This document shows, piece after piece, positions 7,604 through 16,800 of a stretch of 64,000 nucleotides of DNA. Positions within the stretch are counted from its first letter, which is position 1. Each line of letters starts with the position of its first letter. The stretch comes from Lachnospiraceae bacterium (GTDB taxonomy: Bacteria; Bacillota; Clostridia; Lachnospirales; Lachnospiraceae): NCBI GenBank assembly GCA_024693135.1, contig JAILLN010000005.1:31972-95971 (forward strand), in the 5' to 3' direction. The notes under the pieces were generated by a model, which did not search any database, was not told the DNA's origin, and was given only the letters and a program-made list of their open reading frames with translations. The translations under genes were made by a program, and so were the position numbers.

Positions 7604-9541
7604 ATGGCAGACACAGAACAGAACCTGGAGGCGTTGGGAGAACTGAGATACGAGGATGCCAACCTGGATGAACGGATCCTGCAGGCAGTCCGTGAGATCG
7701 GCTTCGAGGTGATGACTCCCATCCAGGCCAAGGCCATACCGGAGATGCTTCAGGGCAGGGATCTCATCGGCCAGGCACAGACCGGCACCGGCAAGACCGC
7801 TTCCTTCGGCATCCCCATCATACAGAAGATCGACCCTGAGCTGGAGGCTCTCCAGGCTCTGATCCTCTGCCCTACCCGGGAGCTTGCCATCCAGGCGGCG
7901 GAGGAGATCCGGAAATATGCGAAATACATCCCGGGAATCCGGGTGCTCCCGGTCTACGGAGGACAGGACATCACAAAGCAGATCCGCTCCCTTAAGGGCA
8001 ATGTGCAGGTGGTCGTGGGAACCCCGGGCCGGGTCATGGATCATATGCGGCGGCATACCATGAAGCTGGACGATATCCGGACCATCGTACTGGACGAGGC
8101 GGACGAAATGCTGGACATGGGCTTCAGGGAGGATATCGAGACCATCCTGAAGGAAACCCCCGAAGAACGGCAGACGGCGCTTTTTTCCGCCACCATGCCG
8201 AAGCCGATCCTGGAGATCACAAAGCAGTACCAGAAGAGCGATGCAGTATTCTTAAAAATGCCGGCAAAGGAACTCACCATACCCCTGGTGAAGCAGTATT
8301 ATTATGAGGTGAGCAGGCAGGGCAAGGTGGAAGCCGTATCCCGGCTCTTGGATAAATACAATCCGGAGCGTTCCCTGATATTCTGCAATACCAAGCGGAT
8401 GGTGGACGAGCTGGCGGAAGCGCTCATCGGAAGAGGTTATTTTGCCGAGGCACTCCACGGAGACCTGGCGCAGATGCAGAGGGACCGTGTCATGCAGTCC
8501 TTCCGGCAGGGGCAGACGGAAATCCTGATCGCAACGGATGTGGCGGCCCGCGGCATCGATGTGGATAACGTGGAGGCCGTGCTGAACTACGATATTCCCC
8601 AGGATGTGGAATACTACGTCCACCGGATCGGCAGGACAGGCCGTGCCGGGAAGAAGGGCCGTGCCTTTACCCTGGTGGTGGGCAGGGACATCTATAAGAT
8701 CCGGGAGATCGAGCGTTACTGCAATACAAGGATCGAAGCGAGGCAGATCCCTTCCTCTGTGGATGTGCGATATGCCAAATCCGAAAAGATCCTGAACAAT
8801 ATGCTGGCCCTCAGGGAGGAAGAGGACCTGTCGGAGATGATCCGCATGGTGGAGCAGAAGCTGAACGATGAAGACTGTACCGCCCTGGAGCTTGCCGCGG
8901 CCTTTCTCCGGGTGAAGATGGGGGATTACAGCGAGGCTCTGTCGGATGAAGAGCTGCTGCCTGAGCGGTGGGAGAATACGGACAGGAAGCGCAGGAGGAG
9001 AGGATCCGGACGGGACCGCAGGGAGGACAGGGAAGGAAGGAGCGGCGGACGGGACCGCAGGGACAGAGAGGGACGGAGAGGCTTTAAAGAAAAGGAAGAG
9101 CGAAAATTCCGGAAGGATAAAGAGGACCGGGAGGATTACGGAAAGAAGGATAAGGACCGGTTCGAGGACCGGGAGGATTACGGAAAGAAGAAGGACAAGG
9201 ACGGCCGGAGGGACCGGTCCGAAGACTGGGAGGACTACGGAAAGAAGAATAAGGACCGGTTCGAAGACTGGGAAGACTACGGAAAGAAGGATAAGGAAGA
9301 GCGGAAATCCCGGAAGGACAAGGAAGGCAAAAAAGAAACGCATTTCTGGGATGCCGTCTACAAGGATAAAAAGAAGGGAAAAGAGAAGTCAAAGCGGCCG
9401 GCTTTTTCTGTCCGCCGGAAGGACCGGGATGAGGGCAAGAAGGATAAAAAGAAGGTACGCGCCAAGGATATCGGGAAGGATGGCAGCCTGAAAAAGAGCG
9501 GAAAAAAGGGAGGAAAAGGCCTTCCCTCCTGGTACCGCTAA
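7604..9541 (+). CDS. DEAD-box ATP-dependent RNA helicase with long repetitive basic C-terminal tail
   Basis: 645 residues. The helicase core (about residues 15-370) has all family motifs in order: Q motif with PIQAKAIP, AQTGTGKT, PTRELAIQ, TPGR, DEAD, SAT, IFCNT, ATDVAARGID and HRIGRTGRAG. It should remodel RNA duplexes in ribosome assembly or mRNA decay (CshA/DeaD group). A helical extension (to about 450) follows. The last ~190 residues are Lys/Arg/Asp/Glu-rich with imperfect repeats around EDYGKKDKDRFEDRED, a disordered RNA-binding tail. AAGGAGAA precedes the ATG by 8 bases. The tail repeat is also visible at DNA level (about 9120-9300), which permits length variation. Confidence 0.93.
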   Translation: MADTEQNLEALGELRYEDANLDERILQAVREIGFEVMTPIQAKAIPEMLQGRDLIGQAQTGTGKTASFGIPIIQKIDPELEALQALILCPTRELAIQAAEEIRKYAKYIPGIRVLPVYGGQDITKQIRSLKGNVQVVVGTPGRVMDHMRRHTMKLDDIRTIVLDEADEMLDMGFREDIETILKETPEERQTALFSATMPKPILEITKQYQKSDAVFLKMPAKELTIPLVKQYYYEVSRQGKVEAVSRLLDKYNPERSLIFCNTKRMVDELAEALIGRGYFAEALHGDLAQMQRDRVMQSFRQGQTEILIATDVAARGIDVDNVEAVLNYDIPQDVEYYVHRIGRTGRAGKKGRAFTLVVGRDIYKIREIERYCNTRIEARQIPSSVDVRYAKSEKILNNMLALREEEDLSEMIRMVEQKLNDEDCTALELAAAFLRVKMGDYSEALSDEELLPERWENTDRKRRRRGSGRDRREDREGRSGGRDRRDREGRRGFKEKEERKFRKDKEDREDYGKKDKDRFEDREDYGKKKDKDGRRDRSEDWEDYGKKNKDRFEDWEDYGKKDKEERKSRKDKEGKKETHFWDAVYKDKKKGKEKSKRPAFSVRRKDRDEGKKDKKKVRAKDIGKDGSLKKSGKKGGKGLPSWYR

Positions 9542-9542
9542 A

Positions 9543-9640
9543 GAAAGGGCAGACGGCCCATCAAGGAAAGCAGAAGAAAGGGCAGACGGCCCATCAAGGA
9601 AAGCAGAAGAAACGGGCAGACCGCCCATAAAGGAAAAGGA
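9543..9640. repeat. Three tandem 33-bp repeats after the helicase gene
   Basis: Three units start at 9543, 9576 and 9609 (core AAAGGGCAGACGGCCCATCA). The first two are nearly identical and the third has diverged. Each contains a GGGC/GCCC mini-hairpin. The array ends in the Shine-Dalgarno of iorA. There are no spacers, so this is not a CRISPR array. Confidence 0.85.
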
Positions 9641-9649
9641 GAGAAAAAA

Positions 9650-11386
9650 TTGGCTGAGAAGGAGATCATGCTGGGAAATGCCGCCATCGCCAGGGGGGCA
9701 TATGAAGCTGGGGTAAAGGTAAGCGCCGCTTATCCGGGCACCCCGAGCACGGAGATCAGTGAAAATATCATCAAGTACCCGGAGATCTATGCCGAATGGT
9801 CCCCCAATGAAAAGGTGGCGGCAGAGGTGGCTATCGGAGCTTCCATGGCAGGAGTCCGGGCCATGTGCTCCATGAAGCACGTAGGACTCAATGTGGCATC
9901 CGACCCGCTTTATACGGCATCCTACATCGGAGCCGGAGGGGGACTGGTCTTTGTGGTGGCGGATGATCCGGGCCTTTATTCCTCGCAGAATGAGCAGGAT
10001 ACCCGGCTCATCGCAAGGAGCGCCCATGTGCCGGTACTGGAGCCCTCGGATTCCCAGGAGGCAAAGGACTTCACGAAGCTTGCCTTCGAGATCTCCGAGA
10101 AATACGATACGCCGGTTATCCTCCGCACCACCACCAGGCTTGCCCATTCCCAGGGCACGGTAATGCTGGAGGAGCGGGAAGAGCCAAAGGACAAGTCTTA
10201 CGAGAGAAATATGGCCAAGAACGTCATGATGCCGGGTCCGGCCAAGGGACGCCATATCATCGTGGAAGACCGGGAAAAGAGGCTTGCCCTGGATGCCTGC
10301 TCCTTTGAGATCAACCGGATGGAGATGGGGGATCCTTCCCTGGGCTTCATTGCCGGCGGGATCGCCTATGAATATGTGAAGGAGGTCTTTCCGGAAGCAT
10401 CGGTGCTGAAGCTGGGGATGTGCTATCCCCTGCCGGAGAAGCTGATCCGGGATTTTGCAAAGAAAGTGGAAAGGCTTATCATCTTTGAAGAGCTGGAGCC
10501 CTTTGTGGAAACCTATGTGAAGTCCTGGGGCATCGCCTGCGAGGGAAAGGAGCTTTTCACTCTGCAGGGCGAATATTCCGCCAATATGCTCCGGGAGAAG
10601 CTGAAGGGAGAGAAGGTTGACATCAAGCCAAAAGCCGCTCCGGCCAGGCCTCCGATCCTCTGCCCGGGCTGCCCTCACCGTTCTACCTTTTATGTATTGA
10701 AAAAGCTGGGCATCCATGCGGCCGGGGATATCGGCTGCTATACCCTGGGTGCCGTGGCGCCGCTTGACGTGGTCGATACCACTGTATGCATGGGCGCATC
10801 CATTTCCACCCTTCATGGGATGGAAAAGGCCAGAGGCAGGGATTTCATCCACAACTGGGTGGCGGTGATCGGGGATTCCACCTTCATGCATACGGGGATC
10901 AATTCCCTGGAAAACATGGCCTATAACCAGAGCACGGGCACGGTAATGATCCTGGATAATTCCACCACGGGCATGACCGGACACCAGGACCATGCGGCCA
11001 CGGGCAAGACCCTCATGGGGCAGACGGTGCCGGCTCTTTCCATCTATCAGATCTGCAAGTCCATGAACATAGAGCATGTCTATGAGGTGGAGGCTTTTGA
11101 TACCGTAAAACTAGAACAGCTTGTCCGGGAGGAGACCGCAAGGGAAGCTCTGTCGGTCATCATCGTCTGCACTCCCTGCGCCCTGCTCAAAGGCCAGGTT
11201 TTCCCGTATAAAGTGAGGGCGGTGCCGGAGAAATGCAGGAAATGCGGCATGTGCCTGAAGCCGGGCTGCCCTGCGGTGACCAAGGCAGAAGACGGGACCG
11301 TGAGGATCGATGATACCCTCTGCAACGGCTGCGGGCTCTGTACGTCCCTGTGCAAATTCGGGGCGCTGGAAAAATATGAGGTTTGA
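9650..11386 (+). CDS. iorA: Indolepyruvate:ferredoxin oxidoreductase alpha subunit
   Basis: 578 residues, with a TTG start preceded by AAGGAAAAGGAGAG. IorA oxidatively decarboxylates aryl pyruvates to aryl-acetyl-CoA with TPP and reduces ferredoxin. Visible are the N-terminal pyrimidine-binding domain (GNAAIARGAYEAGVKVSAAYPGTPSTE), the ferredoxin-oxidoreductase middle domain, the TPP-binding domain (GDIGCYTLG, GDSTFMHTG, about residues 360-460) and two C-terminal 4Fe-4S clusters (CRKCGMCLKPGC and CNGCGLCTSLC). The usual partner iorB is not adjacent: the next gene, on the same strand after 67 bp, is unrelated. Full length for the family, so a functional alpha subunit is likely. Confidence 0.93.
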   Translation: MAEKEIMLGNAAIARGAYEAGVKVSAAYPGTPSTEISENIIKYPEIYAEWSPNEKVAAEVAIGASMAGVRAMCSMKHVGLNVASDPLYTASYIGAGGGLVFVVADDPGLYSSQNEQDTRLIARSAHVPVLEPSDSQEAKDFTKLAFEISEKYDTPVILRTTTRLAHSQGTVMLEEREEPKDKSYERNMAKNVMMPGPAKGRHIIVEDREKRLALDACSFEINRMEMGDPSLGFIAGGIAYEYVKEVFPEASVLKLGMCYPLPEKLIRDFAKKVERLIIFEELEPFVETYVKSWGIACEGKELFTLQGEYSANMLREKLKGEKVDIKPKAAPARPPILCPGCPHRSTFYVLKKLGIHAAGDIGCYTLGAVAPLDVVDTTVCMGASISTLHGMEKARGRDFIHNWVAVIGDSTFMHTGINSLENMAYNQSTGTVMILDNSTTGMTGHQDHAATGKTLMGQTVPALSIYQICKSMNIEHVYEVEAFDTVKLEQLVREETAREALSVIIVCTPCALLKGQVFPYKVRAVPEKCRKCGMCLKPGCPAVTKAEDGTVRIDDTLCNGCGLCTSLCKFGALEKYEV

Positions 11387-11453
11387 GCTGCCGCGAAGCA
11401 TTTTCATTCGTATCAATAAGCAGGACAGGGAAGGGTTCATAAGGAGGTAAGGA

Positions 11454-11738
11454 ATGAAAGAGCTGTCAATGGATGAATTGGGACATGTATCCGGAGGAAG
11501 TGATGATCCGATGGAGCGTCCGAGATGCCCGGAATGCAGCGTTTTTCTCCAGAACGATGGGAGCGGCTACGTATGTCCGGATTGTAATGGCCGTTATGAC
11601 CGGAACGGAAACCCGGTCACGGTGGGCAGGGGAGCCGGACTCAATGCCTCACCGGCACAGGAGGTCAAGATCCTGTCCGGCGGGAAAAAGGGCGCGGGAG
11701 GCTTCCTGAAGGGGAACCACAGGACTTTCCTGGCATGA
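11454..11738 (+). CDS. Short zinc-ribbon protein with a double-glycine type leader
   Basis: 94 residues. The first 15 (MKELSMDELGHVSGG) match the class II bacteriocin/double-glycine leader pattern (ELS.DEL..VSGG), with predicted cleavage after Gly-Gly. The mature part starts SDDPMERPR, then carries two CPxC pairs (CPEC and CPDC) as in a rubredoxin-like or zinc-ribbon knuckle, and a Gly/Lys-rich tail. A strong AAGGAGGTAAGGA precedes the ATG. Its stop overlaps the next gene's start by four bases. Double-glycine leaders are normally removed by C39 peptidase-containing ABC exporters; none is seen in the window. It may be a RiPP-like or exported metal-binding peptide (inference). Confidence 0.65.
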   Translation: MKELSMDELGHVSGGSDDPMERPRCPECSVFLQNDGSGYVCPDCNGRYDRNGNPVTVGRGAGLNASPAQEVKILSGGKKGAGGFLKGNHRTFLA

Positions 11739-13771
11739 GCCTTCTTCCTAAAAAATGGAATAAGAAAAAAGCATTGGCTGCGGCGCTGATCCTGATCTGC
11801 GCGGCAGCTCTTGCTATGCCGGGGTGTGCGAAGCGGACTTCGAAAAAGAAGGATTCCCGGACAAACGGGAAGACGGAAACAGACGAAAAGTCCGGAAGGG
11901 AAGACGTGGGAGAAGAGAAGGATACCCCGGAAAAAGAGGAGGAACCCCAAAAGCAGGGGATGCCTGCCGATCCTTCCCGGGATGAGCCGGTGGTGGTCAC
12001 CGTATCGGAGCCGCAGACAGCAGGCGGGGAGGGGCTTTCTGCCGATCTCATTTCGGCGGAAAGGGTGGACGGCATGCCCGGAGGAGACTGGCAGATGGAT
12101 GCTTCTTTTCCGGATCCCTTCGGCCTGGCGGGAAGCTCCCGGGCCATGACCCAGGATGCTTACTTTCTGGGCTATGTCGGGCAGGGACAGCTTTATGTAA
12201 ACCTTTCTCCCTCCATTGCTTCCTTTGACTTTTATATCAACGGAAAAAAGGCAGATACCTCCGGCATGCAGCCCGGGAATATCTACCGGGTGAGCTTTCC
12301 CGGCGTGGCCCGAAATGGGAAGAATACGGTGCAGGTAAGCGGGATCGAACCGGCGGGGCTTTCCGGAGCAGTCCGGCTCTGCGTGCCCTATCCCCAGGTG
12401 ATCGACGGGAAGCCGGAGGATGCCGGGATTGACAGCGATGCCATAGATCTGATCTCGGATATCATCGAGGCCGATGTGAAAAACGGCTTTCCCGGGGCGC
12501 AGCTTTGCGTCATCCGGAACGGAAGGCTTGTATGCAGCAGGTCCTGGGGGCGCATCAATGCCTATCATCCGGATGGGACCTTAAATAAGGAGAGCCCGGA
12601 GGCGACCACGGATACGCTGTATGACCTGGCCTCCGTCACCAAGATGTTTGCGGTCAATTACGCCATGCAGAAGCTCCTTACGGAGGGGCAGATCGACCTG
12701 GATTCCAAAGTGACGGATTATCTCGGGAGCGGCTTTTGCGATGAGACCCTGGATTTTCATTATGCCAAGGGGGCGGACGTGGGGATCGACATGCAGAGAG
12801 CCTGGAAGGCCTCCATCACGATCCGCGACCTTTTGAGGCACAGGGCCGGCTTCCCGGCTTCTCCCCGTTACTGCAATCCCTACGTGGATGCCGTGACGCA
12901 GGAGCTTGACGTGTATACCGAAAACCTTCTCTTTGCGGGAAACGACGGCACGGAGGAGACAAAGCGCGCCACAGAGGAGGCCATATGCCGGACTCCCCTG
13001 ATGTATGAGCCCGGCACCCATACGGAATACTCCGATGTAGACTATATGATCCTGGGGCTTATTATCGAAAAGAAAACCGGAAAAAGCCTGGATGCTTACC
13101 TGAAGGAGAACTTTCTGACCCCCATGGGGCTGTCCCATATGACCTTCCGGCCGCTGGATCATGGCTTCCGCAGGGAGGACTGCGCGGCCACAGAGCTGAA
13201 TGGCAATACCAGGGACGGCGTGGTGGACTATCCCGGCATCCGCAGGGACACCATCTGGGGGGAAGTCCATGACGAGTCGGCTTACTACAGCATGGGAGGC
13301 GTTTCGGGCCATGCAGGACTTTTTTCCAATGCATCCGACCTGGCGAGGCTGATGTTTGTCATGCTTTCCGGCGGTTATGGAAACAGGCGTTTCTTTTCCG
13401 GGGACGTCATCGATGAATTCATTTCTCCCGGCCAGGAGGATCCCGCCTTCGGCCTGGGCTGGTGGAGGCAGGGAAACGGGGCAAGGAGCCGGTATTTCGG
13501 CACCCTGGCAAGTCCCGACGCCTTCGGGCACCAGGGCTGGACGGGCACTTTGGTGATGTGCGACCCGGAAAAGGATCTCGTGGTGGCTTACCTGACCAAT
13601 AAGATCAATACGCCGGTGGCTGATAAATATGCAGATCCCAATAAATTCAAGGGAAGCTCCTATACCTCGGCTTCCTTGGGCTTCGTGCCCCAGATCCTTT
13701 GTGTGGGCATGAGCGGAGGGGAGGATGTGAAGCAACAGCTCCAGTCCCTCCGCGATGACCTTCTGAAATGA
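11735..13771 (+). CDS. Lipoprotein serine hydrolase, beta-lactamase class C / penicillin-binding-like
   Basis: 678 residues. A lysine-rich N-terminus and hydrophobic helix end in lipobox AMPGC, so it is a lipid-anchored surface protein. A charged linker (to about 90) and a beta-type domain (to about 220) precede a beta-lactamase-family serine hydrolase domain. The catalytic motifs are SVTK (SxxK, near residue 300), YSD (YxN-equivalent, near 431) and HQGWTG (HxG, near 598). Substrates may be peptidoglycan peptides or esters; sequence alone does not decide. It overlaps the double-glycine leader gene by four bases, implying coupled translation and possibly a shared role at the surface. Confidence 0.85.
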   Translation: MSLLPKKWNKKKALAAALILICAAALAMPGCAKRTSKKKDSRTNGKTETDEKSGREDVGEEKDTPEKEEEPQKQGMPADPSRDEPVVVTVSEPQTAGGEGLSADLISAERVDGMPGGDWQMDASFPDPFGLAGSSRAMTQDAYFLGYVGQGQLYVNLSPSIASFDFYINGKKADTSGMQPGNIYRVSFPGVARNGKNTVQVSGIEPAGLSGAVRLCVPYPQVIDGKPEDAGIDSDAIDLISDIIEADVKNGFPGAQLCVIRNGRLVCSRSWGRINAYHPDGTLNKESPEATTDTLYDLASVTKMFAVNYAMQKLLTEGQIDLDSKVTDYLGSGFCDETLDFHYAKGADVGIDMQRAWKASITIRDLLRHRAGFPASPRYCNPYVDAVTQELDVYTENLLFAGNDGTEETKRATEEAICRTPLMYEPGTHTEYSDVDYMILGLIIEKKTGKSLDAYLKENFLTPMGLSHMTFRPLDHGFRREDCAATELNGNTRDGVVDYPGIRRDTIWGEVHDESAYYSMGGVSGHAGLFSNASDLARLMFVMLSGGYGNRRFFSGDVIDEFISPGQEDPAFGLGWWRQGNGARSRYFGTLASPDAFGHQGWTGTLVMCDPEKDLVVAYLTNKINTPVADKYADPNKFKGSSYTSASLGFVPQILCVGMSGGEDVKQQLQSLRDDLLK

Positions 13772-13810
13772 TCCCATCTCATTGTGACCCTTTTGTGTCT
13801 CTGCCCCCAG

Positions 13811-13816
13811 TATAAT
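13811..13816 (+). promoter_or_regulatory. Candidate -10 element for the large surface protein gene
   Basis: Perfect TATAAT 83 bases upstream of the ATG at 13899. TTGTGA (13782-13787) is upstream but at 23-base spacing, so the -35 is unclear. The position after the serine hydrolase stop supports a new transcription unit. Confidence 0.4.
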
Positions 13817-13898
13817 ATAAGATGTATTTTTGTAACTATTCCGATGTTTGGATTGTCGTAGGTTTCATGGGCCGGGATCCCGGCCTGGAGGATGGACT

Positions 13899-16800
13899 AT
13901 GCTGAAGGATAAATGGAGACGATTCAGCTCCCTGCGAAAGAAGGTCTTTGCGGGGACTCTTGCCGTTGCTGTGGTCAGCACATCGTTTAATGTGGGAAGC
14001 CTCATCGTGACGGCGGATTCCTCGGAGGACGGCAGGGTCATCACGGAATTCGAGACCCTTCCGGTGGAGATCACGGAGCAGGAGCTTCCCGTGGGAGCCA
14101 GCGAGGAGGATATTGTCTTCCCCAGGGAGCTGAACATCAAGCTCTATAAAGAAGAGAGCGGAGAAGAGCCCGGGGAAGAGGAACCCGGGGATGAAACGCC
14201 CGGGGATGAGGAGCCTGGGGATGAAACCCCCGGAGAAGAGGAGCCTGGGGATGAAACCCCCGGCGAGAATCCCGGAGAGACCCCTGGCGAGAATCCCGGA
14301 GAGACCCCCGGAGAGAATCCCGGAGAAACCCCTGGAGAGAATCCCGGAGAAACCCCCGGAGAAGAAAATCCCGCGCCGGCGGTAGAACCCAGCCCGGAAG
14401 AGCCCGGCGAAGAGCCTCCGAAGGAGGAATCTCCGGAGAAGGCGGATGCCCGGATCCGGTCCTTCTTTGCCCCCCTTGAGGTCTATGCGGCAGGAAGCGA
14501 GGAAAAGACCCTGACCGAGGTAGAGTGGATCCTGGATCATGACCGGAGCAGCTATGCTTCCTTCCAGGCTGTTTTTGCGGGAGATGTATTTATCTATGTG
14601 CCGGATCTGGACCGGTATGGCCTGAAGTCAGAGGCCGTCCTTCCAAGGATCCGGGTCAAGATCATCGAGAAGGAGGAAGAGGAACAGCCCCAGGAGCCCG
14701 AAGAGGAGCCGGGCACGGTTTCCGATAATGAGGGAGAGGAAGAAACCCCTTCCGAAAATGAGATCCCGGAACCGGAAGCGCCGGCGGAGGGCTCTGCCTT
14801 TGAACGGATGACCGTGATCGGGGGCGTACAGATCTCCGTACAGGCACCGGCCGGAGTATTTCCGGAGGGTTCCTCCCTGATCGTCAGGAAGGCCGACGGG
14901 CAGGGGACGGTAGAGGGAGCCCTGGAGGAGGTGTCCTTTGACATCACCGTAAGGGATGCCGACGGAAACGAGATCCAGCCCAATACCGAGGCCGGGGAGG
15001 TGACGCTTCGCTTTGACAATGCGCCGCCGGTAGATAATTACCTGGCCGCAAAGGGAACGGACGACGAGACCGACCTTAAGGCCTATCATTTTGATGAGGA
15101 ATCCGGAAGGACGGAGATCCCCGTGGAGGTGGATGGGAGCGACCATTCCGCCATCGTGACGGCCAGCCATTTCTCTATCTTTACCATAGCCAGGATGGGG
15201 GAATCCCAAATCATGGCCACGAAATCCATTGAAGATCCCATGGTCTCTTTGAAGGTTTCGGAGTATGCCTTTACCGGGGAGGAGGTCCGGCCCGAGGTGA
15301 CGGTGAAGGACGGGGAGAAGGTCCTCTCCGAGGAAACGGATTATTCCGTACTTTATTCGGACAATATCGCCGTGGGCACCGGCAAGGCCGAGGTAAGCGG
15401 CAAGGGTGAGTATAAGGGCACGGTATCTAAGAACTTCGTGATCAAGCAGATGGAGGAAAAGCTGGTCATCAAATATGACGGCTCCACGAAAAAGAAGTCA
15501 GAGTATGACGGCAAGGTCGTCATCACGGCAGATAACTACGTGGTGAGCACCTCCCTGGAGGGGCCGTTCAACCCGAAGTATGAGTTTACCGGATCCGGAC
15601 CGAACAAGTCCGTGACCCTGTATTTCAAGAACAAGAAGACGGGGATCGTCACGCCGGCCATATCGGTCACGGTCAACTTCGTGGACAAGTCGGTCTTGAA
15701 ATCCAAGATCACCGTAATGGACAATACCTGGAGCAGGCTCCAGAGCAAGGAGAAATTTTACAAGTATACCAGGGAGGCGCAGCAGATCACCATATCCTAT
15801 GCCCTCTCCAAGGACGGGGGCACGGTATCCAAAAATCAATATTATGTCTGCGATACCTGCTATACCTCCGTGGATGCCCTGGAGGCGTCGGTGGAAACCC
15901 AGTGGCGCAGCTATATCTCTACCCAAAAGCCGGAGATCACCAAGAATAAGATCAGCTATGTCTACGCGAAAGTCACGGATTCCTTCGGGAATGTGGGCTA
16001 TGCCTCCACGGCGGGGATCTTCCATGACGATACGAAGCCTACGGGGCTGAAGATCTCCACATCGCCGAAGGATACCACGGGCACGGCCGAGCTTACCGGG
16101 ACGGATGCCGAAAGCGGGATCGAGAAATACTACATGCTGATCCTGAAAAAGGAGGCGACGAAGCCTACCAGCTCTGAGGTACGGGATAAGGGCCAGTCCT
16201 CCAAGGACGGCAAGTTTACCTTCGAAGGCCTGACGGCTGCCACGGCATATGTCGTATATGGAGTGATCGAGGACAAGGCAGGCAACCTGAGCGAGGTCAA
16301 GGATGCGAAGCTCAATACCACCACCTCATCTTCCTCCAAATCCTCCTCGGATTCGTCCAGGGCTGCAGATAAAAAGGCAGGCGGAGCCGGGGGTGCCGGA
16401 GGTGCAGGCGGAGCCGGGGGTGCGTCCTCTACGGGAGGCAAGAGCGCTGCTACGGATGCCAGGAGAAAGGCTGCAGAGGAAAAGGCGGCGGCAGCAGCGG
16501 CGGCGGCAGCAGCGGCGGCGGCAGAGGATGAGGCCATCGCAAACCGGATCCCCTATATCGAGGATGCCACTACCGGGATCCTGATCGGTCCGGAGCAGAC
16601 CAGCGGCTGGGATAAGATCGAGCAGCAGGCCGGCAATGCACCGGAGCCCTCCCAGATCTTCATCAACATGAACGGCACCACGGTGGTGCCTGCCGAGGCG
16701 CTGAACCGGATCAAGGGAAGGAACGTGACCTACTATCTGGATATGAATGACGACATCACCTGGGCCGGAAACGGCATGTCCTTTACCCAGGATCCGTCAC

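Noticed and set aside
9543..9640. CRISPR array
   Set aside because: The 33-bp units are directly adjacent without unique spacers, and no cas genes are present. The arrays at 32244 and 18781 are likewise plain tandem repeats.
9389..11077. Long open frame on the minus strand opposite iorA
   Set aside because: It lies wholly antisense to a gene with clear catalytic motifs, has no ribosome binding site or recognisable domain, and reflects GC-rich codon bias. The same applies to long antisense frames at 940-2385, 35775-37547, 40746-41927, 46492-47754 and 55330-56799.
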